Assembly (NCBI GenBank): GCA_031283025.1
Contig: JAITCP010000100.1
Span: 1 to 12,871 of the forward strand
Direction of reading: 5' to 3'
DNA length: 12,871 nt
From: Spirochaetaceae bacterium
GTDB taxonomy: Bacteria > Spirochaetota > Spirochaetia > Treponematales > Breznakiellaceae
Shown here: positions 4,930 to 12,722 of the stretch, piece by piece
Layout of the letters: each line of letters opens with the position of its first letter
Position numbering within the stretch: position 1 is the first letter of the stretch
Program-made: the position numbers and the translations under genes
The notes under the pieces: generated by a model
Told to the model about the DNA's origin: nothing
Seen by the model: the letters and a program-made list of their open reading frames with translations, nothing else
Database searches by the model: none

Positions 4930-6677
4930 GAAACCCGTTTTTACAAATTCCGGTTTTTCAAAAACATAGTCTTCCGGTTCTTTTACTTGTCTGCGCCTTC
5001 TTTACCGCCTGCGCTTCCGGTTCCGGCAAGAAAGAGCCGGACAATAACCCTTCCGGCGGAGATTCCCCGGTGCAAGTTTTACCCGACATCGTGCCATCCG
5101 TGTCCAATACGGAAAATCCGCGCTCCCTGATTGAAAGGGGTTCCCCCGATTCTTTGGCCCAAGCCGCAGCGTTGTTTCGGGCTGCTCCTCCGGCATCCGC
5201 CGATCAACGCCGGGCATTAAGCGCCGCAGCTTTAGTAATTGCCAGAATTGTTTATCCGGAGATTTCCCTTGGACTGCCGGAGGTTTCCGGGGGTCATCCG
5301 TATGAGCGGATTATCCGGGATGTGGATCGGAGGACATACACCCCGCCGCCGTCCGCTTCCGGGGATTTTTTGGAGCATATACTCCCTTTTCTTGCCCTGT
5401 ACAACTACGTGAATTTTGGCCCAAGTATTGATCCGTCCCGTTATCAGGCCGCTCTTCCCCATCTGGAACAGGCGGCCCGGCTTAACGGCGCTTCTGTCCT
5501 GCCCCCCCTGTTCCGGGGTTTTGCCCTTGAAAAGACCGGAAACATCAAAGAAGCGGAGGCGGCCTACAATCAGGCCCTGACGCTGGACAACAGTTGTTAC
5601 CCTGCGGAATTGGGACTCGCCCGGCTCCTTCATGCCCAGGGAAAATATGATGAGGAGCTTACCCTGCTTAACGGCCTGCAAACCCGGTATCCCGGCAGTA
5701 TGGAGATACGGAAACAGTTTGCCCGGCTTTTTATGGCAAAAGGGGATGCTCAGCAGGCTGACGGCCTGATTACGGAAATTCTCCGGCTGGAAAGCCGGAA
5801 CGGGGAATTTCTCCTCCTCCGTTCCCGGCTCCTCCTTGACAGAGGGCTCTACCAGCAGGCCCAGAGTACGCTGGATACCCTGGCGGCAATAGACAGCACA
5901 AACCGGCAGTACATCTTTTTGCGGGCCAGGCATCAGGCGGAAGGTCTGCGTAACCGTACAGCGGCGATTAATCTGCTGCAGACTCTGTACCGTTCCCAGC
6001 CGGACAACGGTGAAATAGCGGTTTATCTGGCCTCTTTACTGCTGGAATCGTCCCGTGCGGAGGATACGGCGGAAGGCCGGATTTTGCTTGCCCGCCTTTT
6101 GGAGTCTTCCCCCGCAATGCCGGAAGTCCTGGCACTGGCTGCGGCGGACAGCATACGGGGTGAGAAATGGGGGGAAGCAAAAACTTATCTGGACAGGCTT
6201 CTTACCGGCAGGCGGGAACGGAAAGACCTGCTTAATGCCTGGAAAGTTGAACGTGCCCTGGGGAACTTGGCCGCAGCCCTTTCCCATGCACGGGAACTCT
6301 ATAACCGGAATCAGCCAAGCGATGAGGAAGCGGCAGCTTACGTTACCTCCCTTATTGATACGGGACGGCAGGCAGAAGCCGGCAAGATCATTAACGAACG
6401 CATTGCAACGGTTCCCAGCGGTACGGATAAGAGCCAATACTATTACCTCCGTTCCCGGCTTCGGACAAATGAAGAAGCGGTTCTCAATGACCTGCGTTCC
6501 GCCCTTTTTGAGGATCCCCGGAATCTGGACGCGCTTATTACGATTTTTGAAATATACCACCGTAAAAAGGATGAACGGCGGGCGGTTTATTACCTGAAAC
6601 AGGCCCTGGCCATAGCTCCTAATAATCCTCAGCTTAGCCGTTATAAGACAGAATATGCCGCTCTGCTGGGGAACTAG
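4926..6677 (+). CDS. TPR-repeat lipoprotein
   Basis: A 583-residue protein. The N terminus has a hydrophobic signal and a lipobox-like FFTAC with C29 as the likely lipidated residue. Position -3 is F, a relaxed form accepted in spirochaetes. A low-complexity linker rich in S, G and P follows (30-60). From about residue 170 to the end the protein is a chain of tetratricopeptide repeats, for example residues 193-222 (PLFRGFALEKTGNIKEAEAA) and the last at about 553-571 (AVYYLKQALAIAPNNPQL). TPRs form superhelical scaffolds, so an envelope assembly or export-related scaffold is plausible but unproven. TTG is the only start before the signal peptide; AGGGA lies 9 bases upstream. It sits just before yajC, separated by 69 bases with a promoter candidate. 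Confidence 0.82.
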   Translation: MRNPFLQIPVFQKHSLPVLLLVCAFFTACASGSGKKEPDNNPSGGDSPVQVLPDIVPSVSNTENPRSLIERGSPDSLAQAAALFRAAPPASADQRRALSAAALVIARIVYPEISLGLPEVSGGHPYERIIRDVDRRTYTPPPSASGDFLEHILPFLALYNYVNFGPSIDPSRYQAALPHLEQAARLNGASVLPPLFRGFALEKTGNIKEAEAAYNQALTLDNSCYPAELGLARLLHAQGKYDEELTLLNGLQTRYPGSMEIRKQFARLFMAKGDAQQADGLITEILRLESRNGEFLLLRSRLLLDRGLYQQAQSTLDTLAAIDSTNRQYIFLRARHQAEGLRNRTAAINLLQTLYRSQPDNGEIAVYLASLLLESSRAEDTAEGRILLARLLESSPAMPEVLALAAADSIRGEKWGEAKTYLDRLLTGRRERKDLLNAWKVERALGNLAAALSHARELYNRNQPSDEEAAAYVTSLIDTGRQAEAGKIINERIATVPSGTDKSQYYYLRSRLRTNEEAVLNDLRSALFEDPRNLDALITIFEIYHRKKDERRAVYYLKQALAIAPNNPQLSRYKTEYAALLGN

Positions 6678-6688
6678 GGGCGGATACA

Positions 6689-6718
6689 TTGACATTTTCA
6701 CATCTCTTATGGTAGTTT
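6689..6718 (+). promoter_or_regulatory. candidate promoter for the yajC-secDF run
   Basis: A perfect TTGACA -35 (6689-6694) lies just after the TPR gene. The best -10 in range is weak: TAGTTT (6713-6718, 18-base spacing, 3 of 6). If used, it would give a leader of about 22 bases that includes the yajC Shine-Dalgarno site. Read-through from the TPR gene is also possible, since no terminator is seen between them. Confidence 0.4.
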
Positions 6719-6734
6719 GTATTATTCATTGTTT

Positions 6735-6739
6735 AAGGA
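6735..6739 (+). promoter_or_regulatory. Shine-Dalgarno site that sets the yajC start
   Basis: AAGGA lies 7 bases before the ATG at 6747. A TTG at 6717 in the same frame would place this site inside the gene and has none of its own, so 6747 is taken as the start. Confidence 0.75.
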
Positions 6740-6746
6740 TGTTAAT

Positions 6747-7124
6747 ATGAATCAATTTGTATTTCCCCTGCTCATGGGTGTTCCCCCTGGGGGTGAATCA
6801 GGCGGCGGCGGCGGTTTTTTGGGGCTTCTCCCCATTGTGGCGATTTTTGCCGTTTTTTACTTTCTTATAATAAGGCCCCAAAACAAGAAACAGAAAGAAA
6901 CCCAGCGTATGCTGGCGGATTTGAAAAAAGGGGATCGGGTGGTTACTATCGGGGGTATTCACGGGGCTATTCAGTCAATAAAGGATAGTTCTGTAATTCT
7001 TAAAGTGGATGAAAACTGCAAAATCGAGTTTTCCCGGAACGCTATTGCATCCATGGAAGCAGCCGGCAAAGGGGAAAAAGACAAAGCAGAAAATACTTCT
7101 TCAAACGAGGAGAGCGCTGAATAA
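6747..7124 (+). CDS. yajC: YajC, accessory subunit of the Sec translocase
   Basis: A 125-residue protein with one membrane span at about 25-42 followed at once by the family signature YFLIIRPQNKKQKE (38-51). A small conserved domain comes next with LKKGDRVVTIGGIHG (59-73), then a charged tail rich in K, E and S. YajC associates with SecD and SecF in the inner membrane and aids SecYEG-driven export. A glycine-rich stretch (GGESGGGGG, 15-23) lies before the span, which is unusual but not disruptive. secD begins 2 bases after its stop, the usual yajC-secD-secF order. Confidence 0.96.
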   Translation: MNQFVFPLLMGVPPGGESGGGGGFLGLLPIVAIFAVFYFLIIRPQNKKQKETQRMLADLKKGDRVVTIGGIHGAIQSIKDSSVILKVDENCKIEFSRNAIASMEAAGKGEKDKAENTSSNEESAE

Positions 7125-7126
7125 AT

Positions 7127-8899
7127 ATGAGAAAACGGAACCGGTTTTTCATCGTTTTGATTGTGGTGGCGATGTGCTTCTTCTTCCTTTATCCTACCAT
7201 CCAGTGGTACTTTTTTGTTCCCCGTGACGAACAGACGCTGGCTCAGGGTTCCCGTGAGCAAATCCGGGATTATGCCCGCAGAACTGCGGGGCAGGATATG
7301 GAAAAGCTGATTGCAGCCGCCCGTGACGCAGAAGCCCTTCCGGAAGGGATGGATTTTCTGCTTGCCCAGGCAAAAAAAGCCTACAAGGACATAAATAAGG
7401 AATTCCCGGAAACTTGGGATGCCGTCGCGGTATTAAAGGTTTTTTCCCGGTCGGAGGTTCAAAGCCTTATAGAAACCCATTACCGGGAGCGTATTCTTAA
7501 GCTCAAGCGGCTCCAGCAGCACGCCGTTCAGTTGGGGCTTGATCTTTCCGGGGGCCTTTCTATTGTGCTTCAGGGGGATATGGCCACCCTGGATGAAAAA
7601 TTCCAGGAACAGTACGAACGCTCTCCGACTGCGAGTGAACGCGACATTGTTTTTTTGCAGACACTGGAAGTGCTTAACAGCCGGATTGACCGCTTTGGCC
7701 TTACGGAGCCGGTAATCCGCCGCCAGGGAGCCGATCAGATTTACGTGGAAGTTCCCGGCGCTCAGGACCCTGAGCGGATACGGTCGATTGTTATGGGGGC
7801 AGGCGGCCTTACTTTTCAAATTGTAGACGAGGAAGCCACCGCGGCTTTTGAATCCTACCGCAGGGAACATCCCGCTTTTCTTCCCAACGATGACGGAACC
7901 CTTCCTGCATCGGGTATAGTGCCGGACGATATACTGGTATTCGGGATTTACAAAAAAGACCGCTACGGCCTGGATGAATGGACGGGCTATGCGGCGGTAA
8001 AGAAAGAAGTGGGGCTGGACGGCAGCCATGTCAGGAGCGCAACGATTGAGCGTGACAGCCGGACAAGCGAACCGGGTGTCGTTTTTCAGCTTGATGCGGA
8101 AGGCGGGGATATTTTTTATGAATTTACCGGCGCCAACATCAGGAAGCCCTTGGCTATCGTACTGGATAATCACATTAAGTCGATTGCAACCATTAACGGC
8201 GCAATCCGCGATTCTGTCAGATTAAGCGGCGGCAGCCTTGATATGGATGAAGCGAACAATATTGCCGTTGTCCTCCGTACCGCCGCGCTGCCGGTAAAAC
8301 TTGATGTGGTAAACCAGCAGTCCATTGGGCCGTCCCTGGGGGCGGATACCATTACACGGGGCCTTTACGCCCTGCTAGGCGGTCTTGCGGCGGTGTTGAT
8401 CTTCATGCTGCTTTATTACCGGTCTGCGGGAATCAATGCAATAATAGCCCAGATTTTGAATATATATTTTATGTTCAGTATCCTCTCAGCTTTTAACTTT
8501 ACCCTGACGCTGCCCAGTATAGCGGGTTTTATCCTTACTATCGGTATGGCGGTAGACACCAGCGTCATCATCTTTGAAAGGATGAAGGAGGAACTCCGGC
8601 TGGGCAAGGGCCGCAAGGCGGCGGTTGATGCGGGTTTTGACAAGGCTTTTTGGGCGATCATGGACTCCAACATTACCACCTTTATTGCAGCCCTTTTCCT
8701 TTCACAACTGGGAACCGGCCCCATTCAGGGTTTTGCGGTAAGTTTGTCCATAGGGATATTTTCCTCGGTCTTTACGGGTCTTTTTGTTTCCCGGCTTATC
8801 TTTGACTTTGGCACCGATGTATTTGGCAGTGAAAAACTTACGGTAAGCTGGATTACCAACGTCAAGACCGCCGCAGAGCGGACGGGGAGGGCAAAATGA
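7127..8899 (+). CDS. secD: SecD, protein translocase subunit
   Basis: A 590-residue RND-superfamily membrane protein. With SecF it uses the proton gradient to pull preproteins across the membrane and release them outside. An N-terminal span (about 8-30) leads into a large periplasmic region with the conserved GLDLSGG (137-143), LNSRIDRFGL (183-192) and NIAVVLRTAALP (378-389). A C-terminal block of five spans begins near 410. The functional aspartate is in the fourth-span motif GMAVDTSVIIFERMKEEL, D477; many relatives have DANV here, so DTSV is a mild change. Length is close to E. coli SecD (615). GAGGAG lies 14 bases before the ATG, a long spacing that may reflect coupling to yajC. The stop overlaps the secF start by ATGA. 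Confidence 0.97.
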   Translation: MRKRNRFFIVLIVVAMCFFFLYPTIQWYFFVPRDEQTLAQGSREQIRDYARRTAGQDMEKLIAAARDAEALPEGMDFLLAQAKKAYKDINKEFPETWDAVAVLKVFSRSEVQSLIETHYRERILKLKRLQQHAVQLGLDLSGGLSIVLQGDMATLDEKFQEQYERSPTASERDIVFLQTLEVLNSRIDRFGLTEPVIRRQGADQIYVEVPGAQDPERIRSIVMGAGGLTFQIVDEEATAAFESYRREHPAFLPNDDGTLPASGIVPDDILVFGIYKKDRYGLDEWTGYAAVKKEVGLDGSHVRSATIERDSRTSEPGVVFQLDAEGGDIFYEFTGANIRKPLAIVLDNHIKSIATINGAIRDSVRLSGGSLDMDEANNIAVVLRTAALPVKLDVVNQQSIGPSLGADTITRGLYALLGGLAAVLIFMLLYYRSAGINAIIAQILNIYFMFSILSAFNFTLTLPSIAGFILTIGMAVDTSVIIFERMKEELRLGKGRKAAVDAGFDKAFWAIMDSNITTFIAALFLSQLGTGPIQGFAVSLSIGIFSSVFTGLFVSRLIFDFGTDVFGSEKLTVSWITNVKTAAERTGRAK

Positions 8900-10107
8900 A
8901 GCGGATACTTACGTTTTCACGGCTCTTTTTACCGGCCATGATTTTTTCCTCTGTCCTGATTATCTCCGGTATTGCGGGGTATAAGTTTAAGGGCGGCTTT
9001 AATATGGGGATTGATTTTAGGGCCGGTTTAATTCAGGAAGTTCAACTGGCCTCCCGCGCATTCAGCATTAGTTATGACGGGCCCGGCAATGCGGTGGTTT
9101 CCCTTTCCAATACCAGTCTGACCATAGCCGTATCCGGGGCGGGCGTTCAGGGCTTTACCTACCAGTACCTTCTTTCCGATTACGGTACGATTGGCGCCTT
9201 TGCCTACGCTCTGAATCAGGTGGAAGGCATTAGCGTTACAAGCGCCGCTCCCGGTTCTTCTTCCTTTAGTCAATTGGTTCTGGACGCGCAGTCGGCTCCG
9301 GTGCTTCCCCCGTCAACAGCAGAGGAAGATCAAACCTACTGGGTTCACTACCTCCCCAGCGGAGCCGCTCCGGTTCCCCTGGAAGAAGTGCGTTCCGCCC
9401 TGTCCGTTTTCGGCGAACCGGCAATTCAGGTGCTGGGGGATCCGGCGGAGCGGCACTTTATGGTACGCCTACAGGACAGCGACATAAAAGAAGACTTTAC
9501 CACCGCCGACATTGGAAAAGCCCTGGAAGGCCGCTTTGGAGAAGGAGAGGCGGCAATTACCAGTTCCAACTATGTAGGTTCCCGGTTTTCCAAAAATCTT
9601 GCGAACCAGGCTATATGGCTCCTGGGGGCAACACTGCTGCTTATTCTGATCTATGCTTCCGTGCGGTTTAAGCCCCAGTACGCAGTGGGAGCGGTACTTG
9701 GAATTATTCATGACGGCCTTATCATGGTGGGATTTATCGTTTGGACAGGCATGGAATTCAACACAACCACTATTGCGGCAATCATGACCATACTGGGTTA
9801 TTCGATCAACGATACAATCGTTATTTTTGACCGGATTCGGGAAACGGTAAAGATATATCCTGATGATGATTTTAAGACGGTTCTTAACCGAGCGATTACG
9901 GAAACGTTAAGCCGTACCTTTATCACTACTTTGACTACCATGCTGGCGGTGATTTCACTCTACGTCTTTACCACCGGGTCGATGAAGGATTTTGCCCTTG
10001 CATTGCTGGTCGGACTGGTTTCCGGCGTTTATTCCACGATCTTTATCGCCAGTGGTTTTGTTTACTTTTGGGAAAGGAAGTTTGCCGGCAAAACTGAAGA
10101 AACTTGA
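8896..10107 (+). CDS. secF: SecF, protein translocase subunit, with an enlarged periplasmic domain
   Basis: A 403-residue partner of SecD. The first span (about 8-28) is followed by GIDFRAG (38-44), the SecF counterpart of GIDFTGG. The C-terminal block contains ASVRFKPQYAVGAVLGIIHD (about 254-273) and GYSINDTIVIFDRIRE (301-316), then SRTFITTLTTML (339-350). At 403 residues it is about 80 longer than E. coli SecF. The excess lies between GIDFRAG and the LEEVRSAL segment at 162-169, within the periplasmic head, and is rich in S, G, A and Y. GGGAGG lies about 6 bases before the ATG. The first base pairs of the gene overlap secD (ATGA), and the end overlaps ispH (TTGA). Confidence 0.96.
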   Translation: MKRILTFSRLFLPAMIFSSVLIISGIAGYKFKGGFNMGIDFRAGLIQEVQLASRAFSISYDGPGNAVVSLSNTSLTIAVSGAGVQGFTYQYLLSDYGTIGAFAYALNQVEGISVTSAAPGSSSFSQLVLDAQSAPVLPPSTAEEDQTYWVHYLPSGAAPVPLEEVRSALSVFGEPAIQVLGDPAERHFMVRLQDSDIKEDFTTADIGKALEGRFGEGEAAITSSNYVGSRFSKNLANQAIWLLGATLLLILIYASVRFKPQYAVGAVLGIIHDGLIMVGFIVWTGMEFNTTTIAAIMTILGYSINDTIVIFDRIRETVKIYPDDDFKTVLNRAITETLSRTFITTLTTMLAVISLYVFTTGSMKDFALALLVGLVSGVYSTIFIASGFVYFWERKFAGKTEET

Positions 10108-11081
10108 CGCTGATACGTGCAAAGGTTTTAGGGTTCTGCATGGGGGTGCGCCGGGCGGTAGAAATAGCCCAGGCGGCCCTTGCAGCGGCAAGAGCCGAAC
10201 CCGGCTGCGTCATCTATACTCTGGGCCCCCTGATCCACAATCCCCAGGTTCTTGATTCGCTTGCCGGTCAGGGCATCCGCATACTGGAGGAGGGCTGCCT
10301 TTTTTCAGACAGGTTTACGGAAGTACCCAGCCCTGATCTTTCCGGCGCTGTAGTGATAATCCGGGCGCATGGGATTGACCCGGAAACGGAACAGAAACTC
10401 CGTGAAGGGGGGGCGCGGATTATTGACGCTACCTGCCTGCGGGTTAAAGCAAGCCAGCTTGCCGCCCTTGAAATGGCGGAAAAAGGATACCGGATTTTTC
10501 TTGCCGGAGAAAGCGATCATGCGGAGCTAAAGGGAATATACGGGTATGCCCTGGAAGGGGCCGCTCGTGCGGGAGATGACAGCAGTGCGGCGGGAGCGGT
10601 ACAAGCCGGGTGTATTATTGTAGGGAACCCCCAGGAGGCAAAGGCCGCCGCCGTGGCGCTGCTGGAAAGGGAACCCCTGGCAAAAACTGCCTTAATCGGG
10701 CAAACCACGATTTCTGAAGATGAATATAAAATGACTGCGGAAGCAATAAAAGAAATATTTCCCAATCTGGAAGTGAAAAACACCATCTGCCAGGCAACCC
10801 GTGAAAGGCAGAACGCCCTGCGGGAACTCTGTTCACAGGCGGACGCTGTTATTATTGCCGGGGGGAAGGATTCCGCAAATACCCGGCGGCTCCTTTCCAT
10901 CGCTCAAGGCTGCGGCAAGAAAGCGTGGCTTGTGGAGAGCGCAAGCGCCCTGCCTGTGCCTGATGAAATAAACGATGCCTGTATACCTGCCGGCGGCGTA
11001 CCTGCAATCGGCATATCCGCCGGCGCTTCTACTCCCGACAGCGTAATTGCGGAAATAGAAAGCGCCCTTTGTCCGGCTTAA
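10104..11081 (+). CDS. ispH: IspH (LytB), 4-hydroxy-3-methylbut-2-enyl diphosphate reductase
   Basis: A 325-residue iron-sulphur enzyme for the last step of the MEP pathway, reducing HMBPP to IPP and DMAPP. The three cluster cysteines are present: C12 in LGFCMGV, C111 in DATC, and C229 in NTICQATRERQ. Substrate-site residues are visible: H45 (IHNPQV), H89 (IRAHG), H139 and E141 (SDHAELKG), with GGKDSANTRRL (253-263) and GISAGASTPD (303-312). The start must be the TTG at 10104, since the next in-frame ATG falls beyond C12. It overlaps the secF stop (TTGA), with only a weak GAAG upstream, so translation is probably coupled to secF. Length is normal for the family. Confidence 0.96.
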   Translation: MTLIRAKVLGFCMGVRRAVEIAQAALAAARAEPGCVIYTLGPLIHNPQVLDSLAGQGIRILEEGCLFSDRFTEVPSPDLSGAVVIIRAHGIDPETEQKLREGGARIIDATCLRVKASQLAALEMAEKGYRIFLAGESDHAELKGIYGYALEGAARAGDDSSAAGAVQAGCIIVGNPQEAKAAAVALLEREPLAKTALIGQTTISEDEYKMTAEAIKEIFPNLEVKNTICQATRERQNALRELCSQADAVIIAGGKDSANTRRLLSIAQGCGKKAWLVESASALPVPDEINDACIPAGGVPAIGISAGASTPDSVIAEIESALCPA

Positions 11082-11096
11082 TCCTGTGAGGTTCTT

Positions 11097-12488
11097 GTGC
11101 GTTCATACCCCCAAATAGGTTCACGTTTTGGCCCTTTGTATTTTTATAAGGAAGCCATCGCAATAGCCCTGCCGGTAATGCTCCAGCAGTTTATTATGAG
11201 CATGGTCTCTCTTGTTGACAATTTTATGGTTGCCGGCCTGGGAGACATAAGCATGGCGGCGGTGAATGTTACCAATCATTTAAGTTTTGTCTTCTTTGTA
11301 ATGATAAGCACGATATGCCAGGCCGGCGGCATTTACATAGCCCAGTTCAGGGGCGCCAATGACAGCGAGGGGATGAAACACGCATTCCGTTTCAAGGTAA
11401 TTTTTGCCGCCATTGCTGCCGTACTGTTTTTTATTCTTTGCCGAATCATCCCGGATAAAATGATCGCCATGATGACGATGGGAAACGCCGCTCAGGAGGA
11501 AATCGTTATTATCGGTTCCGGTTATCTTAAGCTGGTTTCGTGGACAGTTTTTCCGGCTGCGATCTCCGTGTCCATTGGTACAAGTTTCCGTGAGATTGCC
11601 CGCCCCAAAGGGCCGTTGTTTGTTTCTGCGGCGGCGACACTGGTAAACACTGTGGGGAACTGGATTTTGATTTACGGCAATCTGGGCGCGCCCCGGCTGG
11701 AAGTTACCGGAGCGGCTTATGCGACAATAATCGCCCGCTTCACTGAACTTGTAATATTCCTGATTTTTGCCAACGCGGTAAAAGCGCCTTTCTTTGTAAG
11801 CCTTAACAAACTATTAAATATTCGCCGTGACTTGATAGCAATAATTCTTTCCAAGTCCGCTATGATATTTGTTTCAGAAGTGTCATGGATCAGCGCGGAA
11901 ACGCTTATGATATCCATGTACAACCGCCGTGGCGGTGCGGAGGTGGTGGCCGGAATGGCCGCCGGGTGGACTATCGCCAATATTTTCTTTTTGCTTTTGG
12001 GGGGAATCTGGACCGCTTCCACCGTCCTTGTCGGCGGGTCTTTGGGGGCAAACAAGCTGGACGATGCCCGCCGCCGGGCTGAGTGGCTTAAATCGGGGGC
12101 TTTTGCGGCAGGCGTTATTTTAGCCCTTCCCGGAGCAGCATTATCCGCAGTACTTATTCCCCTTGTCTTTTCAAACCTGAGCCCCGATGCCCGGAGTACC
12201 TGCCTTGGTTTGGTTCTGGTAATTCTGGCCTACCTGCCCCTTTGGGGCGGTCTTAACACCCAGTTCGCCATTTCCCGCGCGGGCGGCGACACTGCGCTGG
12301 GAATGTACACCGATCTTATTGTCAATACCCTGCTCTTTGCCCCCGGTGCCGTTGTTCTTTCGTTTTTCACTCCTCTTTCACCGGTGCCGATGTTTGCCCT
12401 GCTCAAAACCACCGACTTTGTAAAATATTTTGTAGCCAGCCGCCTGATGAAAAAAGAAAAGTGGGTGCGAAATCTGACGGGGTATTAA
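11097..12488 (+). CDS. MATE family efflux transporter
   Basis: A 463-residue membrane protein with about 12 spans, typical of NorM/DinF-like MATE antiporters that expel cationic drugs or metabolites using a Na+ or H+ gradient. Family motifs are ALPVMLQQF (24-32), SLVDNFMVAGLGDISMAAVN (38-57), AQFRGANDSEGMK (82-94), VTGAAYATIIAR (203-214, end of the first half), LVGGSLGANKLDDARR (311-326) and ISRAGGDT (392-399). The two homologous halves are both intact. The GTG start at 11097 has TGAGG 5 bases upstream and lies 15 bases after ispH, so it is probably in the same transcript. The substrate cannot be told from sequence. No clear terminator follows. Confidence 0.92.
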   Translation: MRSYPQIGSRFGPLYFYKEAIAIALPVMLQQFIMSMVSLVDNFMVAGLGDISMAAVNVTNHLSFVFFVMISTICQAGGIYIAQFRGANDSEGMKHAFRFKVIFAAIAAVLFFILCRIIPDKMIAMMTMGNAAQEEIVIIGSGYLKLVSWTVFPAAISVSIGTSFREIARPKGPLFVSAAATLVNTVGNWILIYGNLGAPRLEVTGAAYATIIARFTELVIFLIFANAVKAPFFVSLNKLLNIRRDLIAIILSKSAMIFVSEVSWISAETLMISMYNRRGGAEVVAGMAAGWTIANIFFLLLGGIWTASTVLVGGSLGANKLDDARRRAEWLKSGAFAAGVILALPGAALSAVLIPLVFSNLSPDARSTCLGLVLVILAYLPLWGGLNTQFAISRAGGDTALGMYTDLIVNTLLFAPGAVVLSFFTPLSPVPMFALLKTTDFVKYFVASRLMKKEKWVRNLTGY

Positions 12489-12531
12489 GCGCCCCCGCAA
12501 ACAATCAGATACTCCAACTCCCAAGTTTTTA

Positions 12532-12629
12532 CACCAAGAACGCCAAGATACAAAGAGCGCCAAGCAGGAAGGGAAGGGGCAATGCTCTCAAATGAACCTC
12601 CTTCCCCTCCCCCTCCGTGAAACTCCGTG
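12532..12629. repeat. short-period intergenic repeats before the Rpn gene
   Basis: A near-tandem 9-base motif occurs three times: CACCAAGAA, CGCCAAGAT and, after ACAAAGAG, CGCCAAGCA (12532-12568). Later, CTCCGTGAAA is followed by CTCCGTGGTT (12613-12632). A purine-rich stretch (12567-12579) can pair in part with a pyrimidine-rich one (12600-12606). Sequences of this kind recur in intergenic DNA of many bacteria. The whole 234-base gap after the MATE gene holds no gene that I can support. Confidence 0.5.
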
Positions 12630-12687
12630 GTTTTATTTGTAAAGTTAATGCCCACGGTTCCGGCTCTGTTTTGCATCAGAATTATGC

Positions 12688-12716
12688 TTGCACCCAGCTC
12701 TTCTTTCTAATATACT
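12688..12716 (+). promoter_or_regulatory. candidate promoter of the Rpn gene
   Basis: TTGCAC (12688-12693, 3 of 6) is 17 bases from TATACT (12711-12716, 5 of 6). The -10 ends 6 bases before the ATG at 12723 and there is no Shine-Dalgarno site, so the message may begin at the start codon. Confidence 0.4.
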
Positions 12717-12722
12717 TGAACA

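Noticed and set aside
5232..5933. Long open frame on the minus strand opposite the TPR lipoprotein
   Set aside because: It mirrors a strongly supported gene with signal peptide and repeats. Its own translation lacks any domain, and such antisense frames are expected in DNA of this composition.
7433..8173. Long open frame on the minus strand opposite secD
   Set aside because: It overlaps the conserved periplasmic domain of SecD; the antisense translation matches no known family.
12567..12607. Purine/pyrimidine hairpin as terminator of the MATE operon
   Set aside because: The pairing is only about 7 bp over a 22-base loop with no T run after it.
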